64,000 nucleotides of DNA from Typhlomys cinereus. Taxonomy: Eukaryota; Chordata; Mammalia; Rodentia; Platacanthomyidae. The notes beneath the pieces were generated by a model. It searched no databases, was not told the DNA's origin, and saw nothing but the letters and a program-made list of their open reading frames with translations. This document shows, in pieces, positions 24,520 to 36,431 of the stretch. The stretch is from positions 124,001-188,000 of the forward strand of contig JALPQD010000919.1 of NCBI GenBank assembly GCA_023101885.1, read 5' to 3'. The first letter of the stretch is position 1. Each line of letters opens with the position of its first letter. The position numbers and the translations under genes were made by a program.

Positions 24520-27500
24520 TATACGTTGAAACTTTTGATGTTCAGGAGAAAATAACACTTTTTTGTGACCTTTTCATGGAATATGTTCACGCAGGCCTGG
24601 ATTTTCCAAAATGGTGAACCAAGTGAGGAGGACTGAGAGTCAAATGTTGGAAGTGCACTCCTTAGAGATAAGTATCCTACAGGAGATTCTATACTGTAAC
24701 ACTTTGTGTTCAGGAGAAGATCATACTTGTTTTGCGACATTTGCATATAACATGTTCACGCAGGCCATGATTTTCGAAAATAGTGAACCAAGTGAGGAAG
24801 TTTCAGAGACAAATATTGCACCTGTACTTCTTACCAGTAAGTGTCTTACAGAAGTTCCTATACTGTAACTCTTTGTGTTCAGGAGAACATAACAGTTGTT
24901 GTGCCACATTCCCATGGAACATGTTGAAACAGGCCCTGATTTTTCCAAAAATTAACCAAGTAAGGATTACCCAGAGTCAAATGTTGCAAGTGCACTTCGT
25001 TGGTATATGTATGTTACAGAAGTTTCTGTACTGTAAGTCTTTGTGATCAGGAGAAAGTGACACTTGGTGTGTGACAGTCAATGGAACATTTTCACGCTAG
25101 CCATGATATTTCAAAATAGGGAAGCCAGAGAGAAAGAATCAGAGTGAAATATTGTAAGTGCTCTTCTTCTTAGAAGTAAGTATCCCTACAAGTTTATATA
25201 CTGTCATTCTTGGTGTTCAGGAGAGTATAACACTTGTTTTGCAATGTTTCCCTGGAACATGTTCACGGAAGCTATGATTTTCCAAAATAGTGAACCAAGT
25301 GAGGAGGATTCAGAGTCAAATGCTGGAAGTGCACATCTTAGGGATAAGTATCCTACAGAAGTTTCTACACTGTAACATTTGCGTTCAGGAGAAAATCATG
25401 CTTGTTTGGTGACATTTGCATGGAACATATTCACGCAGGCCATGAATTTCAAAATAGTGAACCAAGTTAGGAAGATTCAGAGTCAAATGCTGGAAGTGCA
25501 CCTCTTAGGGATAAGTATCCTACAGAAGTTAGTATACTGTAACATTTGCCTTCAGGGGAAAATTATATTTGTTTTGTGATATTTGCATGGAACATGTTCA
25601 CACAGGCCATGATTTTCCAAAATAGCGAACCAAGTGAGGAGAATTCAGAGTCAAATGCTGGAAGTGCACCTCTTTGGGATAAGTATCCTACAGAAGTTTG
25701 TATATTGTAACATTTGTGTCCAGGAGAAAATCATACTTGTTTTGTGACATTTGCATGGCACATGTTCACACAGGCCATGATTTTCCAAAATAGTGAACCA
25801 AGTGAAAGGACTCTGAGTCAAATGTTCCAAGTGCACTTCTTAGGGATAAGTATCCTACAGAAGATTCTATAGTGTAACACTTTGTGTTCAGGAGAAGATC
25901 ACACTTGTTTTGATACATTTGCATATAACATGTTCACGCAGGCCATGATTTTCCAAAATAGTGAAGGAAGTGAGGAGTGTTCAGAGTCAAATATTGCACG
26001 TGCACTTCTTACCCGTAAGTATCCTACAGAAGTTTCTATACTGTAACTCTTTGTGTTCATGAGGAAATCACACTTGTTGTAAGACATTTCCATGAAACAT
26101 GTTCACGCATGTCATTCCCTTCCAAAATCGTGAACCAAATGAAGAGAACTCACAGTCATATGTAGCATGTGCATTTCTTTGGGACAAATATCCTACACAG
26201 GTTTCTAGACGGCAAAACTTTGTGTTCTGGAGAAAACAACATTCGTTTTGTGCGGATTCTACCCACTATGTTCAGGCCTGTAATGAGCTTGAAAATAGTG
26301 ACCAAGTGAGAAAGCATCAAATTCACATGTTTCACTTCTACTTCTCAGTGATAAGAATCCAGTAGATGTTCATACTTTGTAACTTTTTATGTTCAGGAGA
26401 AAATCACACTGGTTTTGTGACGTTTTCTTGGATATGTTCACGCAGGCCTTGATTTTCCAAAAGAGTGAACCAAGTGAGGAAGACTGAGAGTCAAATGTTG
26501 GAAGTGCACTTCTTAAGGATAAGTATCCTACAGAAGATTCTATGCTGTAACTCTTTGTGTTCAGGAGAAGATCACACTTGTTTTGCAACATTTGCATATA
26601 ACATGTTCACGCAGACCATGATTTTCCAAAATATGAACCAAGTGGGGAGGGTTCAAAGTTAAATATTGCACGTGCACTTCTTACTGGTAAGTATCCTACG
26701 GAAGTTCCTATACTGTAACTCTTTGTGATCAGGAGAAAATAACAGTTGTTGTGCAACATTTCCATGGACCATGTTGAAGCAGGCCATGATTTTTCCAAAA
26801 TAGTTAACCCAGTGACGATGACTCAGAGTCAAATGATGCAAGTGCACTTCGTTGGGACACGTATCCTACAGAAGGTTCTATACTGTAACTCTTTGTGATC
26901 AGGAGAAAGTCACACTGGATGTGCAACAGTCAATGGTACATTTACACGCAAGCCATGATATTCCAAAATAGTGAACCAATAGAGAAGGACTCAGAGTCAA
27001 ATGTTGCAAGTGCTCTTCTTAGCGGTAAATATCCCACAAAAATTTCGATACTGTAATTCTTTGTGTTCAGGAGAGTATCACACTTGTTTTGCGACGTTTC
27101 CATGGAACCTATTCATGCAGGAGATGATTTCCAAAATAGTGAACCAAGTGAGGAGGATTCATATTCAAATGCTGGAAGTGCACCTGTTAGGGATAAGTAT
27201 CCTACAGAAGTTTGTATACAGTAACATTTGCGTTCAGGAGAAAATCATACTTGTTTTGTGACATTTGCATGACACATGTTCACACAGTCCATGATTTGCC
27301 AAAATAGTGAACCAAGTGAGGAGGACTCTTTGTCAAATGTTGCAAATGCACTTCTTTAGGATAAGTGTCTTACGGAGTTTCTATAATGTAACCCTTTGTG
27401 TTCAGGAGGAAATCACACTTGTTGTAAGATGTTTCAATGAAACATGTTCACGCATGTCATTCCCTAACTAAATCGTGCACCAAAAGAAGAGGTCTCACAG

Positions 27501-28228
27501 TCATATGTAGCGTGTGCACTTCCTAAGGGTAAGTATCCTACACAGGTTTCTAGAAGGTAAAACTTTGTGTTCTGGAGAAAACATTTGTTTTTTGCTGATT
27601 CTACCAACTATGTTCAGGCCTGTAATGAGCTTGAAAATAGTGACCAAGATAGGAAGCGTCAAATTCACATGTTTCACTTCCACTACTCAGTGATAAGAGT
27701 CCTGTAGATGTTCATACGTTGTAACTTTTTTATGTTCAGGAGAAAATCACAGTGGTTTTGTGACTTTTTCATGGAATATGTTCACGCAGGCCTTGATTTT
27801 CCAAAAGAGGGAACCAAGTGAGGAAGACTGAGAGTCAAATGTTGGAAGTGAACTTCTTAGGGATAAGTATCCTACAGAAGATTCTATAGCTGTAACACTT
27901 TGTGTTCAGGAGAAGATCACACTTGTTTTGATACATTTGCATATAACATGTTCACGCAGGCCATGATTTTCCAAAAGAGTGAAGGAAGTGAGGAGTGTTC
28001 AGAGTCAAATATTGCACGTGCACTTCTTACCCATAAGTATCCTATAGAAGTTTCTATACTGTAACTCTTTGTGTTCATGAGGAAATAACACTTGTTGTAA
28101 GACATTTCCATGAAACATGTTCACGCATGTCATTCCCTTCCAAAATCGTGAACCAAATGAAGAGAACTCACAGTCATATGTAGCATGTGCACTTCTTTTG
28201 GACAAATAACCTACACAGGTTTATAGAC
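24520..28228. repeat. Satellite domain B1, right part
   Basis: Long-HOR satellite resuming after L1-2. Unit starts lie at 24522 (L1-2 junction), 26367 and 27709. Three consecutive m10-type monomers (about 25210-25860) show local monomer amplification. The monomer at 25695-25885 is a hybrid that ends as m1. From 25885 to 28228 a 2.02-kb, 12-monomer period appears (separate entry). The domain ends at the m4'/m5 junction, where family A markers begin. Nothing other than satellite is seen. Confidence 0.92.
25885..28209. repeat. 12-monomer (2018-bp) HOR, one full period plus a second start
   Basis: Blocks starting near 25885 and 27903 share private variants: TTTTGATACATTTGC (at 25909 and 27927), AGTGAAGGAAGTGAGGAGTG, TTCATGAGGAAAT, TTGTAAGACATTTCC and GAAGAGAACTCAC. 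The offset between matching words is 2018 bp, i.e. 12 monomers. In both copies m2' is followed directly by m4', skipping m6-m11. That is a deletion-type junction copied with the unit. Confidence 0.85.
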
Positions 28229-31200
28229 TGTAAAACTTTGTATTCTGGAGCAAACAACATTTGTTTTGTGCTGATTCTACCAACTATGTTCAGGCTTGTA
28301 ATGAGCTTGAAAATAGAGAAGAATTGAAGACGCGTCAAATTCACATTTAACTTTGTCTTCTCAGTGACAAGAATCCTGTAGATGTTCATAAGTTGTAACT
28401 TTTTATCTTCAGGAGAAATTCACACTGGTTTTGTGAGGTTTTCATGGAATATGTTCACGCAGGCCTTGATTTTCCAAAATAGTGAACCAAGTGAGTAGGA
28501 CTCAGAGTCAAATGTTGGAGGTGCACATCTTAGGGATAAGTATCCTACAGAAGATTCTATAGTGGTACACTTTGTGTTCAGGAGAAGATCATACTTGTTT
28601 TGCGAATTTCGCATATAACATGTTAATGCAGGCCATGATTTTCCAAAAGAGTGAACCAAGTGCGGAGGATTCTGAGTCAAATGTTGGAATTTCACTTCTT
28701 AGGGATAAGTATCCTAGAGAAGTTCCTGTACTGTAACATTTGTGTTCAGGCAAAAGTCATACTTGTTTTGTGACATTTGAATGGCACGTGTTCACACAAG
28801 CCATAGTTTTACAAAATAGTGAAGCAAGTGAGGAGGAATCTGAGTTAAATGTTGCAAGTGCACTTCTTTAGGATAAGTATTGTACAGAACTTTCTATATT
28901 GTAACTCTTTTTGTTCAGGAGGAAATCACACTTGGTTTAAGACGTTTCCATGAATCATGGTCATGCATGCCATTCCCAAGTGAAGAGGACTCACAGTCAT
29001 ATGTAGCATGTGCACTTCTTGGGGAAGTAATATGTAGTATGTGCACGTCTTTGGCATAAGTATCCTACACAGGTTTCTACACTGTAAAACTTTGTATTCT
29101 GGAGAAAACAACGCTTGTTTTGTGCTGATTCTACTAACTATATTCAGGCTTGTGAAGAGCTTGAAAATAGTGACCAAGTGGGAAGGGTCAAATTCAAATG
29201 TTCCACTTTTTCTTCTCAGTAATATGAATCCTATAGATGTTAATAGGTTGTAACTGTTTATCTTCAGGAGAAATTCACACTGGTTTTGTGATGTTGTCAT
29301 GGAATATGGTCACGCAGGCCTTGATTTTCCAAAATAGTAAACCAAGTGAGGAGGACTGAGAGTCAAATGTTGGAGGTGCACTTTACGGATAAGTATCCTA
29401 CAGAAGATTCTATAGGTTACACTTTGTGTTCAGGAGAAAGTCATACTTGTTTTGCGACATTCGCATACAAAATGTTCATGCAGGCCATGATTTTCCAAAA
29501 GAGTGAACCAAGTGCGGAGGATTCAGTCAAATGTTGGAATTTCACTTCTTAGGGATAAGTATCGTAGAGAAGTTCCTTTACTGTAACATTTGTGTTCAGG
29601 CGAAAATCAGACTTGTTTTGTGACATTTTAAAGGCACATGTTCACACCAGCCATGGTTTTAAAAAATAGTGAACCAAGTGAGGAGGACTCTGAGTTAAAT
29701 ATTGCAAGTGCACTTCTTTAGGATAAGTATCGTACAGAAGTTTCTATATTGCAAATCTTTGTGTTCAGGAGGAAATCACACTTGTTTTACTACGTTTCCA
29801 TGAAACATGTTCATGCATGTCGTTCCCTTCCAAAATAGTGAACCAAGTGAAGAGGACTCACAGTCATATGTAGCATGTGCACTTCTTTGGGAAGTCATAT
29901 GTAGTATGTGCACGTCTTTGGGATAAGTATCCTACATAGGTTTCTACACTGTAAAACTTTGTATTCTGGAGCAAACAACGTTTGTTTTGTGCTGATTCTA
30001 CCAACTATATTCAGGCTTGTAATGAGCTTGAAAATAGTGACCAAGTGAGGAAGCGTCAAATTCACATGTTCCACTTTCTCTTCTCAGTGATAAGAATCCT
30101 GTAGATGTTCATAGGTTGTAATTTTTACCTTCAGGAGAAATTCACACTGGTTTTGTGATGTTGTCATGGAATATGGTCATGCAGGCCTTGATTCTCCAAA
30201 ATAGTGAACCAAGTGAGGAGGACTGAGAGTAAAATGTTGGAGGTGCACTTCTTAATGATAAGTATCCACAGAAGATTCTAGTAGTGTTACACTTTGTGCT
30301 CAGGAGAAGATCATACTCGTTTTGCGACATTCGCCATACAAAATGATCACTGCAGGCCATGATTTCCAAAAGAGGGAATCAAGTGCGGAGATTCAGTCAA
30401 ATGTTGGCATTCACTTCTTAGGGATAAGTATCCTAGAGAAGTTGCTATACTGTAACATTTGTGTTCAGGCCGAAAATCATACTTGTTTGTGACATTTGAA
30501 TGGCACATGTTCACACAGGCCATGATTTTACAAACTAGTGAACCAAGANGATGGGGACTCTGAGTTAAATTTTGCAAGTGCACTTCTTTAGGATAAGTAT
30601 CGTACAGAATTTTCTATATTGCAACTCCTTGTTTTCAGGAGGAAATGACACTTGTTTTATGACGTTTTCATGAAACATGTTCATGCATGTTGTTCCCTTC
30701 CAAAATAGTGAACCAAGTGAAGATGACACACAGTCATATGTAGCATGTGCACTTCTTTGGGATAAGCATCCTACATAGGTTTATAGACTGTACAACTTTG
30801 TATTCTGGAGCAAACAACATTTTTTTTTGCGGTGATTCTACAAACTATTTTCAGGCTTGTAATGAGGTTGAAAATAGTGACCAAGTGAGGACGCGTCAAA
30901 TGCACCTGTTTCACTTTCTCTTCTCAGTGATAAGAATCCTGTAGATGTTCATAGGTTGTAACTTTTTATGTTCCGGAGAAATTCACACTGGTTTTGTGAC
31001 GTTTTCATGGAATATGTTCACGCAGGCCTTGATTTTCTAAAATAGTGAACCAAGTGAGAAGGACTGAGAGGCAAATTTTGCAGGTGCACTTCTTAGGGAT
31101 ATGTACCCTACAGAAGATTCTATAGTGTTACACTTTGTGCTCAGGAGAAGATCATACTTCTTTTGCGACATTCGCATAAACCATGTTCATGCAGGCCATG

Positions 31201-34200
31201 ATTTTCCACAAGAGTGAACCAAGTGCAGAGAATTCAGAGTCAAATGTTGGAATTTCACATCGTAGGGATAAGTATCCTAACAAGTTTCTATACTGTCACA
31301 TTTGTGTTCAGGCGAAAATCATACTTGTTTTGTGACATTTGAATGGCACATGTTCACACAGGCCATGATTTTACAAACCTGTGAACCAAAGAGGAGGACC
31401 CTGAGTTAAATGTTGCAAGTGCACTTCTTTGGGTAAGTATTGTACAGAAGTTTCTATATTGTAACTCTTTTTCTTCAGGAGGAAATCACACTTTGTTAAC
31501 GAGGTTTCCATGAATCATGTTCATGCATGCCGTTCCCTTCCAAAATTGTGAACCAAGTGAAGAGGACTCACAGTCATATGTACCATGTGCACTTCTTTCG
31601 GAAGCCATATGTAGTATGTGCACGTCTTTGGCAGATGTATCCTACACAGGTTTCTACACATGTAAACCTTTTGTATTCTAGAGAAAAAAAAAAGTTTGTT
31701 TGTTTTCTGATTCTACCAACATATTGTCAGAGCTTATAAAGAGCTTGAAAATAGTGACCAAGTAGGGAAGGGGTGAATTCAAATGTTCTCCACTTTTCTC
31801 TTCTCAGTACATATGATATCCTGTAGATGTTAATAGGTTGTAACTCTTATACTTCAGGAGAGAGATTCACAACTGGTTTTGTGATGTTGTCATGAGAATA
31901 TGGTCACGCAGGCCTTGATTTCCAAACTAAGTAACCAAGTGAGGAGGACTGAGAGTCAAATATTTGAGGTGCACTTTTACGGATAAGTATCCTACAGAAG
32001 ATTCTATAGGTTTACATTTTGTGTTCAGGAGAAAGTCATACTTGTTTTGCGATATTTGCATACAAAATGTTCATGCAGGCCATGATTTTCCAAAAGAGTG
32101 AACCAAGTGCGGAGGATTCAGTCAAATGTTGGAATTTCACTTCTAAGGGATAAGTATCCTAGAGAAGTTCCTTTACTGTAACATTTGTGTTCAGGCGAAA
32201 ATTCATACTTGTTTTTTGACATTTGAATGGCACATGTTCACACCGGCCATGGTTTTTAAAAAATAGTGAACCAAGTGAGGAGGACTCTGAGTTAAATGTT
32301 GCAAGTGCACTTCTTTAGGATAAGTATCATACAGAAGTTTCTATATTGCAACTCTTTGTGTTCAGGAGGAAATCACACTTGTTTTATGACATTCCATGAA
32401 ACATATTCATGCATGTCATTCCCTTCCAAAATAGTGAACCAAGTGAAGATGACTCACAGTCATATGTAGCATGTGCACTTTTTTGGGATGAGTACCCTAC
32501 ACAGGTTTGTAGACTGTACAACTTTGTATTCTGGAGCAAACAACATTTATTTTGTGCTGATTCTACCAACTATTTTCAGGCTTGTAACGGGATTGAAAAT
32601 AGTGACCAAGTGAGGACGCGTCAAATTCACATGTTTCACTTTCTCTTCTCAGTGATAAGAATCCTGTAGATGTTCAGACGTTGTAACTTTTTAGGTTCAG
32701 GAGAAATTAACATTGGTTTTGTGACGTTTTCATGGAATATGTTCACATAGGCCTTGATTTTCCAAAGTAGTGAACCAAGTGAGAAAGACAGAGTCAAATG
32801 TGGGAAGTGCACTTCTTAGGGATAAGTATCCTACAGAAGATTCTATAGTGTTACACTTTGTGCTCGGGAGAAGATCATACTTCTTTTGCGACATTCGCAT
32901 ATAATATGTTCACCAGGCCATGATTTTCCAAAAGAGTCAACCAAGTGCGGAGAATTCAGAGTCAAATGTTGGAATTTCACTTCTTAAGGATAAGTATCCT
33001 AGAGAAGTTTCAATACTGTCACATTTGTGTTCAGGGGAAAATCATACGTGTTTTTGACATTTCAATGGCACATGTTCACACAGGCCATGTATTTTACAAA
33101 TAGTGAAGAAGTAAGGCGGACTCTGAATTAAATGTTGAAAGTGCACTTCTTTAATCGAAGTATCGTACAGACGTTTCTGTATTGTAACTCTATGTGTCGG
33201 GAGTAAATCACACTTGGTTTATGACATTTCCATGAATCATGTTCATGCATATTGTTCCCTTACAAAATAGTGAACCAAGTGAAGAGGACTCACAGTCCTA
33301 TGTAGCATGTGCACTTCATTGTGTATTCATATGTAGCAAGTGCACTTCTTTGGGATTAGTGTCCTACACAGGTTTCTAGACTGCAAAACTTTGTATTCTG
33401 GAGCAAAAAACATTTGTTTTGTGCTGATTCTACCAACTATGTTCAGGCTTGTAATGAGCTTGAAAATAGCGAACAAGTGAGGACACATCAAATTCACGTT
33501 TCGCTTTGTCTTCTCAGTGATAAGAATCCTGTAGATGTTCAGACGTTGTAACTTTTTATCTTCAGGAGAAATTCACACTGGTTTTGTGACGTTTTCATGG
33601 AATATGTTCACACAGGCCTTGATTTTCCAAATTTTGAACCAAGTGAGTAGGACTCAGAGTCAAATATTGGAGGTGCACTTCTTAGTGATAAATACCCCAC
33701 AGAAGATTCTATAGTGTTACACTTTGTGCTCAGGAGAAGATCATAGTTTTTTTGGGACATTCGCATATAATATGTTCACGCAGGCCATGATTTTCCAAAA
33801 GAGTGAACCAAGTTCGGAGGATTCAGTCAAATGTTGGAATTTCACTTTTTAGGGATAAATATCCTAGAGAAGTTCCTATACTGTAACATTTGTGTTCAGG
33901 CTAAAATCATGCATGTTTTGTGACATTTGAATGGCACGTGTTCACACAGGCCATGATTTTACAAACTAGTGAACCAAGTGAGGAGGACTCTGAGTTAAAT
34001 GCTGCAAGTGCACTTCTTTAGGATAAATAAGTATCGTACAGAAGTTTCTATATGGTAACTCCTTGTGTTCAGGAGGAAATCACATTTGGTTTACGACGTT
34101 TCCTTGAAACATGTTCATGCATGCCGTTCACTTCCAAAATAGTGAACCAAGTGAAGCGGACTCACAGTCATATGTAGCATGTGCACTTCTTTGGGAAGTC

Positions 34201-35120
34201 ATATGTAGCATGTGCACGTCTTTGGGATAAGTATCCTACACAGGTTTCTACACTGTAAAACTTTGTATTCTGGAGAAAACAACATTTGTTTTGTGCTGAT
34301 TCTACCAACTATGTTCAAGCTTGTAAAGAGGTTGAAAATAGTGACCAAGTGGGAAGGGTCAAATTCACATGTTCCACTTTCTCTTCTCAGTGATAAGATT
34401 CCTGTAGATGTTCTTAGATTGCAAATTTTTATCTTCAGGAGAAATTCACACTGGTTTTGTAATGTTGTCATGGAATATGTTCAAGCAGGCCTTGATTTTC
34501 TAAAATAGTAAACCAAGTGAGGAGGACTGAGGGTCAAATGTTGGAGGTGCACTTTACGGATAAGTATCCTACAGAAGATTCTAGAGTGTTACACTTTGTG
34601 CTCAGGAGAAGGTCATACTTGTATTGCGATATTCGCATACAAAATGTTCATGCTGGCCATGATTTTCCAAAAGCGTGAACCAAGTGCGGAGGATTCAGTC
34701 AAATGTTGGAATTTCACCTCTTAAGGATAAGTATCCTAGAGAAGTTCTTATACTGTAACATTTGTGTTTAGGTGAAAATCTTACTTGTTTTATGATATTT
34801 GAATGGCACATGTTCACACAAGCCATGATTTTACAAACTAGTGAACCAAGTGAGGAGGACTCTGAGTTAATATTGCAAGTGCACTTCTTTAGGATAAATA
34901 TCATACAGAAGTTTCTATATTGCAATTCTTTGTGTTCAGGAGGAAATCACACTTGTTTTACGACGTTTCCATGAAACATGTTCATGCATGCCGTTCCCTT
35001 CCAAAAGAGTGAACCTAGTGAAGAGGACTCACAGTCATATATAGCATGTGCACTTCTTTGGGAAGTCATATGTAGCATGTGCACTTCTTTGGGATAAGTA
35101 TCCTACATAGGTTTATAGAC
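28229..35120. repeat. Satellite domain A2: 5-monomer HOR, eight copies
   Basis: Family A returns at an m4/m5 border. HOR starts are 28383, 29239, 30106, 30946, 31828, 32671, 33536 and 34409, with the next at 35277. Spacings are 840-882 bp. The 31-bp m4 duplication is present in most copies. The final copy keeps an A-type m4 but its m5 (from 35121) is B-type, marking the domain edge. One ambiguous base (n) lies at 30549 within a slightly indel-rich stretch (30260-30560). No genes. Confidence 0.94.
29239..34408. repeat. 15-monomer super-HOR (2.58 kb), two periods
   Basis: Every third A unit in A2 shares private markers: the shortened GTGCACTTTACGGATAAG near 29376, 31970 and 34549; GTGGGAAGGGTCAAATTC-type m5 near 29178, 31762 and 34349; GTATGTGCACGTCTTTGGC-type m4; and GATGTTGTCATGGAATATGG in m1. 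Unit starts 29239, 31828 and 34409 are 2589 and 2581 bp apart. This is a second-level repeat made of three 5-monomer units. Confidence 0.85.
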
Positions 35121-36431
35121 TGTAAACCTTTGTGTTCTAGAGAAAACAACATTCGTTTTGTGCTGATTCTACCAACTATGTTCATGCCTGTAATGTGCTT
35201 GAAAGTAGTAACCAAGTGAGGAAGTGTCAAATTCACATGTCTCACTTTCATTTCTCTGTGATAACAATCCTGTAGATTTTCATACGTTGTAACTTTTTAT
35301 GTTCAGGAGAAAATCACACTGGTTTTGTGACGTTTTCTTGGAATATGTTCACGCAGGCCTTGATTTTCCGAAAGAGTGAACCAAGTGAGGAAGACTGAGA
35401 GTCAAATGTTGGAAGTGCACTTCTTAGGGATAAGTATCCTACAGAAGATTCTATACTGTAACACGTTGTGTTCAGGAGAAGTTCACACTTGTTTTGCGAC
35501 ATTTGCATATAACATGTTCACGCAGGCCATGATTTTCCAAAATGGTGAAACAAATGAAGAAGGTTCAGAGTCAAATATTCCACGTGCACTTCTTACCCGT
35601 AAGTACACTACGGAAGTTCCTATACTGTAACTCTTTGTGTTCAGGAGAAAATAACAGTTGTTGTGCCATATTTCCATGGAATACGTTGAAGCAGGTCATG
35701 ATTTTTCCAAAATAGTTAACCAAGTGAGGATGAATCAGAGTCAAATGTTGCAAGTGCTTTTCTTAGCAGTAAGTATCCCCCAAAAGTTCTATGCTGTAAT
35801 CCTTTGTGTTCAGGAGAGTATCACCCTTGTTTTAGAATGCTTCCATGGTACATATTCACGCAGGCTATGACTTTCCAAAATAGTAAACCAAGTGAGGAGG
35901 ACTCAGAGTCAAATGTTGGAAGTGCACTTCTTAGTGATAAGTATCCTACAGAAGTTTCGATACTGTACCTCTTTGCGTTCTGCAGAAAATGACACTTGTT
36001 TTGCGATGTTTCCATGGAACTTATTCATGCAGGAGATGGTTTCCAAAATAGTGAACCAAGTGTGGAGGATTCAGAATCAAAATGTAGGGAATGCACTTCT
36101 TGGGGAAAAGTATCCTAGGGAAGTTTCTACATTGTAACATTTGCGTTCAGGAGAAAATCATACATGTTTTGTAACATTTGCATGGAACATGTTCACACAG
36201 GCCATGAATTTCCAAAATAGTGAACCAAGTGTGGAGGATTCCGAGTGAAATGTTGGAAGTGCACCTCTTAGTGATAAGTATTCTACAGAAGTTTGTATAC
36301 TGTAACATTTGCATTCAGGAGAAGAGCATACTTGTTTTGTGACATTTCCATGGCACCTGTGCACATAGGCCATGATTTTACAAAATTGTGAACCAAGTGA
36401 GGAGGACTCTGAGTCAAATGTTGCAAGTGCA
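35121..36431. repeat. Satellite domain B2, left part
   Basis: Family B monomers from m5' onward, with the next unit start at 35277: m1, m2', a fused m6/m7 monomer (head of m6 at about 35630, tail of m7 at about 35757), m8, m9, m10, m11. The m6/m7 fusion keeps the monomer register, so it looks like an unequal exchange between neighbours. The end, AAATGTTGCAAGTGCA, is the left target duplication of L1-3. Confidence 0.92.
36416..36431. repeat. Target-site duplication, left copy, of L1-3
   Basis: AAATGTTGCAAGTGCA immediately before L1-3. The right copy, AAATGTTGCAAGTACA at 40953-40968, matches at 15 of 16 bases. Removing the element and one copy restores an intact m11 monomer, which confirms a simple insertion. 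Confidence 0.88.
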
